From contig JARFXM010000008.1 in assembly GCA_029532625.1 (NCBI GenBank), positions 930,001 to 994,000 of the forward strand: a DNA stretch of 64,000 bases, given 5' to 3'. A program made the position numbers and the translations under genes. Source of the stretch: Lomentospora prolificans. Lineage: Eukaryota > Ascomycota > Sordariomycetes > Microascales > Microascaceae. Below, piece after piece: positions 24,985-35,130 of this stretch (position 1 is its first letter; every line of letters starts with the position of its first letter). The notes under the pieces were generated by a model, which was not told the DNA's origin, searched no databases, and was given only the letters and a program-made list of their open reading frames with translations.

Positions 24985-25319
24985 TGCTGCGGTGGTAGCT
25001 AGAGAATTGGTCCGGGAGCTGGCGCGGAATAATTATTCTGTAGGGATTGCGTTTCGTAGAATTGCGCAGCTAGCGAGAGCTTGCTCAATTGACGGCGTGG
25101 CGGTACAGTGATGGTGTTGTCGAGCTTTCGATTGAGGTTTATTCTCGTGCTGCTCGGGTCCGGGATTCAAGAAACATGTTCGAGCCGAGGGCGGTGAACA
25201 TGAATTTTCCGTTTTGGACTTTGCCGGCAGAATATCTTTTCCCGCTATAATTTTCACCCGCCTCAGCTTGTGATGAAGAAGAACAACGGCTTGAGATTGC
25301 AAAGTCAAACAGAGTCACA
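24985..25319. promoter_or_regulatory. Divergent promoter, MIC10 and URB2
   Basis: Only 335 bases separate the start codons of MIC10 (minus) and URB2 (plus), so both promoters and 5' leaders must overlap or abut here. No clear TATA box or known site was recognised. Confidence 0.6.
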
Positions 25320-28300
25320 ATGAGTTCGGATTCGGAGATGCCAGATGCCCCGGCCGGAGTCGAAAATGATTTTGTGGTATGTTTTCCCCCCGAGGAAGTA
25401 GGTTTGTTCCATATTAACAAATTTGCAGGACGGCCATGCTCTCATCAAGGCTGTGAGAACTCTGGACAAGGAGGGTCCCGGCGAGGGTGCTGAAAACTTG
25501 GTAGAGTTATGGAAGGCCTTATCACGCAACGCCTCAGGGCAATTCTATGCCGCTGAACAGAGCAGTTTAAGATGGCTGTTGAAAATGATGAACCCGTCGA
25601 CAAAATCGTCTACCGACAGCGAGACTTTGAGACGGTACCCTTTGACCTGGAACATTCTAAACTGTGTCTTCCAGCGCATTCCCCTCTTCTCTCTCGCAAA
25701 AGCCCTCGCCGATAGGAGGTTCATTACTGTGCTTCGTCAGGCTGTCAAGGACCTGTCGACCCCCTCTGGAGAAGAAGACACCGTTCCGTCCCTCGATCGA
25801 AAGCGTAAGCGGTCGCAGCCAGCTATCTTCGACGTCGAGGTTTTGAGGAAACCCTCCGGATGCCTCAGATCCGCCGATGCTCTCTTTGAAGCCCTTCATT
25901 CTCTCATATCTCGTTTGGCTCAAGCCGCTGAAGCCTCTACACGAGAGACGGTGGGCGCAGAACACGTTAAATCCCTGTTTGCGTTACCCGCAGCTGAATC
26001 ACTCGAGCTTGTTGCGCCCATGCTAGCTATTTGCTACAATTCTTTGGAAGTTTTAGACAGTGACTTTGAAATTAACGTCTCGTGGGTCAAGGTGGCGTCT
26101 GATATCTGGGATCTTCGCCTCCGTAGTGGAACCGACGTACTCGAGGTTGCTACTCGGACTGCTCAGACCACGCTCACCATGTTTAGCAACTTGGATGAGT
26201 GCGTTGGCAGAATTAGCGGAAAGCAGGCAAAGTACTCTCATTTTCCGGCGCACATCCGTCGTTCATGGACGACCGACCTTAAAGACTTTCTGCAACGGAA
26301 TTTGTTTCTTCCCGCGCGGACGGCATATATCAACTCGACGGATCTGGAGCCATTGAACATGGCCGTCCTTATGACCCAGAATTATTCTACAGTAACCGCC
26401 CCAGCTATTTTCTTGCTTGCTCAGAATTCGCCAAAGCCGTTTGATGAGAAGTCCAAAGAGAAAATACCGGATTGGATCAATGAGGTAGTGAAGGCTATTG
26501 ACGGGTCACTCCGGCACGTCACCCCCGATATCCGGTCCCGTGTTGTCGAGGGCATCCTAGATGAGGCGCGGTCAAATGGGACGAGGATTAGTGAAGAAGT
26601 ATTAAGGGATATATGCTCGAAGTACGGGTTTGAAGACGGTGCTGTACGATGGAGTATCTTGTCGGCGTCTCTACGCCTCGACCCCGACATCTTGTTCGAC
26701 CATGATCAAGCCAATGCCCTTCTTGACGGAATTGTCGAGAATTTACCGAGTCTTGACGACCTAAGGGAGGACGACTCTCAACATGTCATACATATCCTCA
26801 ATGCTATCATCAAGGCATTTACCAACGCCAAAGAGTTCCCTGCATTTTTGAAGCTTTGGTATGGTCAACTCTCCAAGGTTGGGGCCGACGCAAGCTCGAG
26901 CTCGGCTCCTTGGTTGCAACACTCTGTCCGCTACAACGAGTCCATCTTCTCCCAATCGAAACTTGAGCTCACGATTACAGTTAATCAATTACTTGACATT
27001 CTTGCCTGGTTGGAGTGTCAACGCCACGGAAACCCCGCACCACTTCTTGTTATTGTCGACTCGATAGCCCACGGTATCGGCTCCCCAGAGTTTACGGATG
27101 TGGTGGGAACAAAGATCTCGAGTATCGTTCTGGGTACCTTTTCGCCGCAGGTCTCGTCAAGCGCTGTCTCTTCCCTGCGCTGGTCCATCCTAAACCGATC
27201 CGTTGCCTGGCTTGCTCCTCAGGAAAGGGATGATCTCTGGAAACAGGTTAAAGGGGCCATTTCGGAGGAACTGCAACGAAGCCGGCTCTCTGACCAGCAT
27301 ACGCTGGAGGCCTTCAAGTTTATTTTCACTACATGGTCCCTAATGACACCTGACGGGGACCATCAGGAGGAGGTTTCGTCCATTGCGAAGGGCGCCGTCG
27401 ACAGACTTACAAAGGAGATACCGGCTAAAGCTGGAAAGAAGACACTGCACAATTGGACGCTTCAGCACACCACCAAATATACTCCGTCAAATTCGCAAGA
27501 CGCAAACCCCGAGGCTTATCTCGCCTGGTATCTAGATTATACTCTTGGTGGCTCATCGCGCTTTTTGCCGTATGTTTACTTGAGAAGCTTTTTTAATGAA
27601 AGTAAATCTAACTTTCGATAGGCTCCTCTCTCACGCGTCTACGGAGAGCCCATTCCCTGAATACACCGATGCTGTACTTAAACTCTTGCTTAGCAAAGAT
27701 AAGAAGCAAAAATCTAAAGCTGAGAGCGACGAGGTTACTACGCCAGCCTACGCAACCAGGGAGCTCTTCCGGGCTCTTTTATCCAACGAAAACTTGCTGA
27801 ACAGCAGGCCTTTCGTCGGTAAGCATTTGAACTCCCTTTTCAACGCTAAAATAAGGCCTAACCCGCCGTTTAGACCAGCTAGTGAACCGCATAGCGATGA
27901 CTGTTCGTGGCAAGTTTAAGAAGGCCGAAGACGAGATTTTGGATCCTAGCCTCTCCTCGCTCTTCTTAGAGGTTCCGGACGAGTGCTTTACGAGATCTCA
28001 AAGGGAAATTCTGGCTACTGTGATCCTGGAGCGAATCACGGCGTTTGAAAGCAAGAAGAACATCAGCCCGTCTCAATGGCAGCTTGTACTGGCGATATTG
28101 ACGAAGTTGATGAAAAGGCCTACTTTCTGCGAGGTAAAGGCGCACCCATTGGACCTGTTCCATACTTAATCAATGCTAACCGAGTTTTAGGGACTTGACT
28201 TCAACTTCCTCGTAGCACTTGCTGAACAGGTATCTCGGTCGTTCGAATCTGATACAGGGCCTCGAGGTCTCAGTGAGACTCGTGGACTTTCTCCGCTCTA

Positions 28301-29948
28301 TCAAGAGCTCGCAGTACACGTTATCACGTATGTCCACACTCCTCACATGTATAGCAAGTTTTTTTTTTCTAATTGGAATAGGCTGATGGCAAACGACTTC
28401 GACAACCGTGGTAAGTTATTTTTCGAAGAGGCTGCTTCTTACGTCAAGGAGTGCCCTGTCGACGACAAGTCTACGCAACAATCTCGATTGCGACTGCATC
28501 TCTTCAAGGCCCTAGTTATGGTGCTATCCGGATCTTCGTATCTCACTGGTTCATCATCGCCACTTACGCCAGAAGAGGTGAAGAAAAAGCTCGCCGAAGC
28601 CATCTCCGCCACACTCAAGAAATATGCTCGGTATCTGAGAAAGCAGTCGGGAGAAATGGAGACCGGTAGCTATATTTATACCATGCTTGCAGCCCTTGAC
28701 TGCTCAGATGTAATTCAAGCAGCACAACTCGACAGCAAGTCGTTCTCGGTGGGTGAGCTTGTGAAAGCCAGTATGCGTGGTATCAAATCGCGGCGCTTGT
28801 ACGGATGGAAACTACGAGCGTTTCTTCTTAGACACTACCCTGATTCGGTCGATAAGACCCTAGTACCGGCACCTGCGGAGCCGAGTACCCAAGAGGAGGC
28901 GCCAAAGGTGTTGGACCGGCTAGACGATGAAGACCTACCTCCCCTTGTACTAGAGTGCACCAAGGTGGCGCTGCAGTCGCTTAGGCAGGACAGTGACCGT
29001 CTCCTCTACCTAAAAGACCTAATCGCGAAGCTCGAGTTTAAGGCGGATGCCGAGACCCAACTGACGGCTATCCGGTGCGTGGTTCAGACGCTTGCTGGTA
29101 AGTTCAATTCCAAAATATCGGCGGGTGTCGCGTTCGCTCACACGTCGGCAATAGGACTCCCGCCATCGAGCAACTTCAAAGATTACGACCTTGCCGCTGC
29201 GTATACCATGCTAGCTCAAAAATCAATCCAAGCCAACAGCGGTGTCAGGTTTGGCAAGGTTTGTGAGATTCTACACATCATCTTCGACGCCAACATGGGT
29301 CACGTTGCGCAATGGAACGTAGAGGAGACGCTCTCACTCGTATCCGTCGTGTGTGGTAACAACGGATCCAATGTCAAGGACTCTGACAAGACCTTCCAAC
29401 ACCTCTGCAAGCTTGTGGAGGTGATTTTGAAAAAATACCGTCTCCGTCTGGAGGGCCACTTCCACCTGCTTATCACGGCAATGCAGGCCCTCCTCAAGGC
29501 TTTACTCCTCCACCCTTACGACGCGTCGAGTAAAGCTTGGGCAAACCCCCCTCTCGATACTAGCAGTGGAGTTTCGGCTTCGTACCCCGTTTGGGAAGAC
29601 GACGCGGCGGCGTATAACCGGCTACTTACGCTCATTTGCGAACCGACGGTTGGATCGGTTACACGCTCGCACCACGGCGGGGCGCTCGACGCGGCTGCGG
29701 ACGTAGCGAAGAGGTCGGCAGGTAGGCAGATGTACCTCGTGCTCATGGCCTATGTGCGGCTCCAGATGGAGGTGGGTGTTCCCAGATCGGTTCGGGAGAG
29801 CCTGGAGCCCGGTGTCAACACGATATTTGATGTGACACCGGGCGAGGTGAGGAAGGTGATGAATGATGGGCTAGATAAGGCAGGTAGGGAGATTCTAGGG
29901 GATCTGTATAAGAGGTACAGAATGTTCGGCAAGTGGACGGGTAAGTAG
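25320..29948 (+). CDS. URB2: Nucleolar pre-ribosomal factor Urb2/Npa2
   Basis: A large alpha-helical nucleolar protein required for early 60S subunit assembly, in a complex with Npa1/Urb1, Rsa3 and Dbp6 (family knowledge). Six exons read in frame: 25320-25376, 25429-27569, 27622-27818, 27874-28133, 28191-28327 and 28382-29948, with five introns of 52-57 nt, giving 1452 residues. The assignment rests mainly on the C-terminal Urb2/Npa2 domain: the MAYVRLQ segment, the FDVTPGEVRKVMNDGL segment and the closing GREILGDLYKRYRMFGKW. The N-terminal two thirds are helical-repeat-like without sharp motifs. The start is the ATG at 25320, in a short first exon of 19 codons that begins MSSDSEMPDAP. Confidence 0.88.
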
Positions 29949-30792
29949 ATTAGACGGGATAGCCCCAATGCTCCAATCCCGATATTATAGAAATTTTCAG
30001 CATGGGTTGATATCTTTTTTGAGTTTTTTGACAAACGGCTCCTCAAAAATCTTCATATCCGGTGAATATGCTAATACTGCCCTCGTCATTGGCCAAAAAG
30101 CTGTGCGATACGGATGCAACAGATGATACCGATGAGGATGTTCGCTGCTAAACTCTAGAAACACTTCGGCGAAGCGGGCAATATCGCAGGGCCAAACCCA
30201 ATCCTCGCACCAAATGAATAATTGATCAATTGATGTCTGTCACGCTGGGTCATGACTTCCTTGTCGACGGATTAGTGATTTTCGGCAGCTGCAGGAGCAA
30301 CTGAGACAGAGAGCCAGCATCTACCTGGCCAGCACCAAGCAGAAGAATCCGCCAAGTACCCCAGTAATAGTATAGTGCACTCAGTAATACCCAAAACAAG
30401 ATTTCCATGTTGACAGCACACCTCCAGTGGCTGCTGGCGCTGCGTGCCACTGATCTGATCCATAACTGTTGAATTGCATTGATTGACTGATCAATATTGA
30501 TCCATCCCACTTTGCGTCACGAAACCTCAAGTTGGCCCCTAAACGCGAATTTCAATTTCAGTTCTTACTGTTACATTTGATCCACCAAGGACGTGCATCA
30601 AAACAGCATCACTAAAATCCTAAAACCGATCGCTCCAGCACATTTCTACCACATTGTAATATTCCTGATATATTTCTCTGCTGGCTGGACGCCACCTCCT
30701 AGCATCCGACTAAACGTCCTACTAATCTTCCATTTACCACCCCCGCTCGAACGCCCTGAGAGAAAGAACAAAATAATCCAAATACCTCCCTT
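29949..30792. promoter_or_regulatory. Intergenic region upstream of the KDSR gene
   Basis: About 840 bases with no supportable gene, holding the URB2 3' region and the promoter of the next gene. TTGATCAAT-like palindromic words occur near 30,221 and 30,490. I attach no function to them. Confidence 0.45.
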
Positions 30793-32013
30793 ATGGAGAA
30801 CTCGCACACGCTTTGGATCGTCGTCTCAACAGCAGTAGCCGTTTTCTCAGCCTTTATCATGGGCCTTTTTACTCGCAATCAGATGCCTGTGGATGGCAAG
30901 GTACGGCGCAGCCCTTGTTGCGGAGGCTACAGTTCGAGTGTTTCTTGGCGATTCCTCGAGCTCCTCAATTGAAGCCTCTGCTCTTCCGCTCACCCGTCGC
31001 TAACGTCCTTGTTTTAGACAGTTCTCCTCACCGGAGCATCCGAGGGTATGGGTCTTGCTGTCGCGAAGCAGCTCGCGGCAAAGGGAGCGAACCTCATTCT
31101 CGTCGCCCGCAGCGTGGGCAAGCTTGAGGAAGCTCTCCTGGCACTCAAGGTTCGTCGACACAAATCCTTCTTAGACCAATCTCTCGAGCCCGTTGCTTAC
31201 ACTTCGATGATACGATAGGCAGTAGCAAAGAACCCAAAGACCCAACGATTCCACTACATCTCCGCCGACGTTTCCGTCCCCAACCACGCCGGTCCCCTCA
31301 TCGCCGAGGCCATCGCCTGGAACTCTGGCCGCGCCCCCGATATCGTCTGGTGCATTGCTGGCATGTGCGCACCCGGTCTCTTCGTCGAAACCCCCTTCTC
31401 CAACCTCCGCGAGCACATGGACCTCAACTTCTACGGCATGGCCGAGATGTCGCACGTCATCCTTCGCGAGTGGCTCGCCCCCGACAGCCCCATCGAAGAA
31501 CAGCCCAAGCACCTCGTCCTCACATCCAGCGTCGTCGCCTTCTATACCGTCGCCGGCTACGGCGGCTACGCCCCCGCCAAGAGCGCAGTGCGTGCCCTCG
31601 CGGATACAATTTCGCAAGAGGTTATGCTCTACCCGCAAAAAGTGGCGGTACATGTCGTCTACCCCGGAACCATCGACTCACCCGGACTGGAGAGAGAGAA
31701 CAAGCTTAAGCCGGAGATCACGCTGCTGCTCGAGAAAGACGACCCTGTGCAGAGCGCGGAGGAAGTCGCGAGCAGGGCGATTGCCGGGCTAGAGAGGGGC
31801 GATTTCTTCATTACTGTGTCGTGGCTGGGTCACTTGATGAAGTGGGGTGTCATGGGAGGCTCGCTGAGGAACAGCTGGGTGATTGATACGTTTATGATGA
31901 TTGTAACGGCGTTTGCGTGGATTATTGCGCAGCCTGTTATCCTGGGCACGGTGAGGAAGTTTGCGAGGGAGAATGGGCACCCGAGCACGTATAAGAAGAA
32001 GACGGGGGCGTAA
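30793..32013 (+). CDS. 3-ketodihydrosphingosine reductase (Tsc10/KDSR family)
   Basis: Reduces 3-ketodihydrosphingosine to dihydrosphingosine with NADPH, the second step of sphingolipid synthesis, on the ER membrane. Three exons, 30793-30900, 31018-31149 and 31219-32013, give 344 residues. An N-terminal membrane anchor (about residues 7-25) is followed by the short-chain dehydrogenase cofactor loop TGASEGMG (41-48), the ARS segment, the catalytic Ser in LTSSVVAFY (183-184) and the YxxxK pair (Tyr 197, Lys 201 in GYAPAK). The C-terminus has another hydrophobic stretch near residues 290-320 and ends in a Lys-rich tail, as in Tsc10. The gene converges with the zeta-toxin-like gene, 201 bases between stop codons. 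Confidence 0.9.
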
Positions 32014-32214
32014 TGGCGTAGCGAGTTGCGCGAAACTAGTATGTATCCGTATAGTATAAGTAATGAGGAGGAGGAGACGAAAGGTGAGCTGTAAGTTTAA
32101 TAAGCATGAATAGCATCAGAAGAGAGATACCCTAATTCGTCATCGTCATCATCCACAATCTTCGCAGTGGGTGGTAAAGTGAGCGCGCGGCGTAAAATGC
32201 TCTTTTATTGCTTG

Positions 32215-33222
32215 TTATCGTATTACGCCAAGCTTCATTACATTGAAGCCGTCGACGGCATCATCTGCAGGGTCAAGGAATCGCAAAGGCAAGAGCGGCG
32301 GGAACTTATCCCTTGCTTCATCCACTAATAATGGTTCCAGAAGCGCCTTTACCTCCGACAGACCTTCCATCGCGGCCTCTATATCCATATCCTCCAAGAA
32401 TTTGACATCTTCCGCGGCCCATCTCCTCTCCTCGTCACTTAGCGGCCGTCTCCTTTCCCTCACCACCGCTTCTACTACCGAACCCTCCAGCTTCCCGTTA
32501 CTTCTTTCCGACCCAAACGCGACGAGGTTCCCCCTCCGCACCACGAGGACCTGATCCACGCCTTCCTCTCGATCAATCCACTCCGCCGAAGCAATCAGCC
32601 CCGCATATGAAACATCGTGAATCTTCTTCGGTGTCAACCGTAACGGCAGCCCCTTCGACCCGGCTTCCGGCAACCTGCGATGAAACCTTGTCAAGATGCC
32701 CAGGCGGCTCAGACCCTCCGGCACGGCTAGCACAGCGACCTCGACGCGATAGCCGCCGCGATGAAACGTCTTGGCGAGATCGATAAAATCATCGGGGTGC
32801 CGGCACGCGCTCTCGAGGAGGACGTCGACGCGACGAGAAACGGCCTCGTCGCAGGCCATGGCGAGCCATCTCCGGGCGTCGAAGCTGGCGGCGCGCGAGG
32901 CGACGAAGGAGTCCTGCTTGGCAAGTGCGGCGTAGGCCGGGTGGAAGGTCTTGTAGGTGTCGGCTATGAAGTGGGCGGGTTGGCGGTCAGGGCCTGGGCG
33001 GGACCGGAGGCGGGCGAGGGCGGAGAAGAGGGCGGGGGCGGTGCGGGTTTTGCCGGCGCCGGTTTGGCCGACGAGGAGGACGGCGAGCGGGGTTTTGTCG
33101 GCGGGGTTGGTTAGGAGGGGGGTTGTTGGCGGGAATTCAGAGGGGAGGATGGAGGAGATGAAGATTTTGTGGGATTCGGACTCGGAGAGGATGTAGGATG
33201 CGAGGTCCGGTGGGGGAGGCAT
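32215..33222 (-). CDS. Zeta-toxin-domain P-loop kinase-like protein
   Basis: One exon of 335 codons. A P-loop GQTGAGKT (residues 52-59) is followed by the ADTYKTFHPAY segment (about 87-97), which matches the substrate-side Asp/His-Pro region of zeta toxins, and by LLESACRHPDDF (Glu about 137). LSRLGILTRFHRR resembles the later Arg-rich part of the fold. Bacterial zeta toxins phosphorylate UDP-N-acetylglucosamine and are held in check by an epsilon antitoxin. Fungal members are widespread as standalone genes, and their substrate is not established. No antitoxin-like neighbour is visible. The codon use is GC-rich, similar to that of the adjacent reductase gene. A role as a nucleotide or sugar kinase is inference from fold only. 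Confidence 0.8.
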   Translation of the reverse strand: MPPPPDLASYILSESESHKIFISSILPSEFPPTTPLLTNPADKTPLAVLLVGQTGAGKTRTAPALFSALARLRSRPGPDRQPAHFIADTYKTFHPAYAALAKQDSFVASRAASFDARRWLAMACDEAVSRRVDVLLESACRHPDDFIDLAKTFHRGGYRVEVAVLAVPEGLSRLGILTRFHRRLPEAGSKGLPLRLTPKKIHDVSYAGLIASAEWIDREEGVDQVLVVRRGNLVAFGSERSNGKLEGSVVEAVVRERRRPLSDEERRWAAEDVKFLEDMDIEAAMEGLSEVKALLEPLLVDEARDKFPPLLPLRFLDPADDAVDGFNVMKLGVIR

Positions 33223-33867
33223 GTTGATGGTGGCTTTTGGACCTGCTATGCAAAAAGGGTGTTAGACGGGCTATTTTATAATCAAGGGGATCTACGTGTG
33301 AGCTTTTTTGAGCGATGCAGGAAACGCCTCCTTCGAAAAAGCCGTTGGCGGGATCAGAATGTGGGATTTGGTATGCCGCGACTTTTATAAGTCTTCGCAG
33401 GCTGGGCTGAGCTGAGCTGGTGGGAATCAAGCTATGGACCATAGGAACCTGGGCCTTACGGCTTAAGGGGCCCGCACGTTTATGAACTTCCTGATCCGGT
33501 GTTTGGGGTTCAAGTTTGACGGTGAGGTCAATCTGTGACTGGGCGCGAGGCACTCAGACGTGGGGGAGGAGGCACGGGGGCAGCCAGAACTGCAGCTCGG
33601 ACAGGTCCGCGCGGGGGGACTGCCAAAAATATAAAAAAAAACGAGGCATATTACTATCCAGATCTTTTCAGGACGACCGAAACAGTCGTCATTTTCGTGA
33701 GGTAGGCGAGTCGGGCATTTACTACCTGCGAATCTTATTGTTGGCATTGATGAACCAACAAAGTTCCTACGAGATATATGAAGAGCAGGAAGAGCATGGT
33801 AGTCTTCATATAGTCCTGGGAATTTCTTTCTACGGGGACTCAGCCCAAGATTTTGCACATAAAATAA
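33223..33867. other. Intergenic region, no gene seen
   Basis: Upstream of the zeta-toxin-like gene (minus) and downstream of the broken gene (minus). ORFs on both strands at 33463-33914 overlap each other and look like random translation. Nothing else was recognised. Confidence 0.45.
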
Positions 33868-34542
33868 CTAGGAGTCTTGTGGAGTCGCAACGATATGAGG
33901 GTCGTCTGTCATAATTGCGCTGATGGTGTCTGCAGAGAGCATTGGTATGAGGATGCGATCAAGATCAACACCGATCTTAGCCAGGCTTTCGGAAACCGCA
34001 ACAGTGGCTTACTTCTTGTCCCCGATAGCGATCCCATTGTTGTATAGACGGCAGCAAGTCCTCAAGTCATCGTACGTGACGACGAGAGACTTGTAGACAT
34101 CGTCACCCACGGCTCTCTTTGGATAAAATAGAGACATATCACGTTAGCTTGCAGGACTGTAACGTGCGGCGCAAAGATGAAGTTGCGCCTGATCTTGCAT
34201 GTCCTTGAACGTCGAATAAGGAATCTGGCGTGGGCAGAATGCTTCGTCTGACACCTGGGAGCCGACAGAGATGGCGGACTTTGGGCGCCTCTTGACTTCC
34301 GGCGACTTCTTTTCCGCCTTCGGGCCCATGTGGAAACCACGAGTCGAAGTAGTCGGATATTATAATCTCAAACTGGGGTTGAGTGTCGACGACTAGCTCC
34401 GAATCGTCATCTTCAATGGAGTCGCAGCTGCCGCACTTAGATGAGAATACTCGTACTCCTCCAAGAAAGGCGGAACCACGAGGAAAATATGGAAGACTTA
34501 CTTCGAGATTTGGAAAGGAGCCTTGGAATTTTCCGAGGTCAT
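33868..34542 (-). pseudogene. Decayed unidentified gene
   Basis: A minus-strand stretch has protein-like sequence that cannot be read as one intact frame. A possible first exon (34542-34502, MTSENSKAPFQIS) can splice at a GCGGCAG acceptor to 34427, giving CDSIEDDDSELVVDTQPQFE and on to DYFDSWFPHG. The protein-like frame then shifts (SAISVGSQVSDEAFCP), and shifts again to VYKSLVVTYDDLRTCC and YNNGIAIGDKK. There an in-frame TAA (34011-34009) interrupts it. Beyond the stop, the same frame continues as ATVAVSESLAKIGVDL, then IMTDDPHIVATPQDS and TAG at 33870-33868. Splicing across the TAA with the available GT-AG sites would break the downstream frame. I do not recognise the family. Unseen introns or sequence errors could explain part of this. 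Confidence 0.45.
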
Positions 34543-35130
34543 CGTGATGTGGAGGCGGGTGATATGGACTTATTATAACAATGGTGTCTAAGGCTAGCTG
34601 AGTATAAGCCTCAGCGGTGGTAGCGAGACATATGTTCGCCTCATGTGTTACACGGCGCGGCCCTGCCTACTCCATCATGCCTTTTCCGCTAAACCGTACC
34701 ATGAAATGAACGGAGAACACCAGGCTTTAACCATAGGGTCTCTGGATTGACTGGCTTAGAAGAGACCAGATCCGTACGAATGCGAAGTGATTTCAGAATA
34801 AAAATAGAAATATACCTAGACTGATCTCGGTCACTATGTTGAGGCGTCCGTGATGGTCGAGGATGTTCTTGGTGGGGCTCCTCTGGTGGGGTGCAACTAC
34901 CCAACCACATTTATGTAACTAACCGTGTACCTTTGTACGCCATCTTATCGATAAGAATTTGGCTGGAGGAAAAAAAAAAATTCAAGTTGATCAATCTTGG
35001 AGATAAGAGGGTAAGCCTTGAAGAAAGAAGGCCAACTCCACAATCGCGTTTCCGCCCACCCTCTTCTACGAACTCTCAAAGACACCACTAAATCGAGCCC
35101 CCCCTAGAGCCAACAAATCTGCACGGCAGA
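34543..35130. promoter_or_regulatory. Upstream region of UTP3
   Basis: About 590 bases with no gene, presumably the UTP3 promoter and 5' leader. It includes an A-run at about 34,971-34,980. No further element was recognised. Confidence 0.45.
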
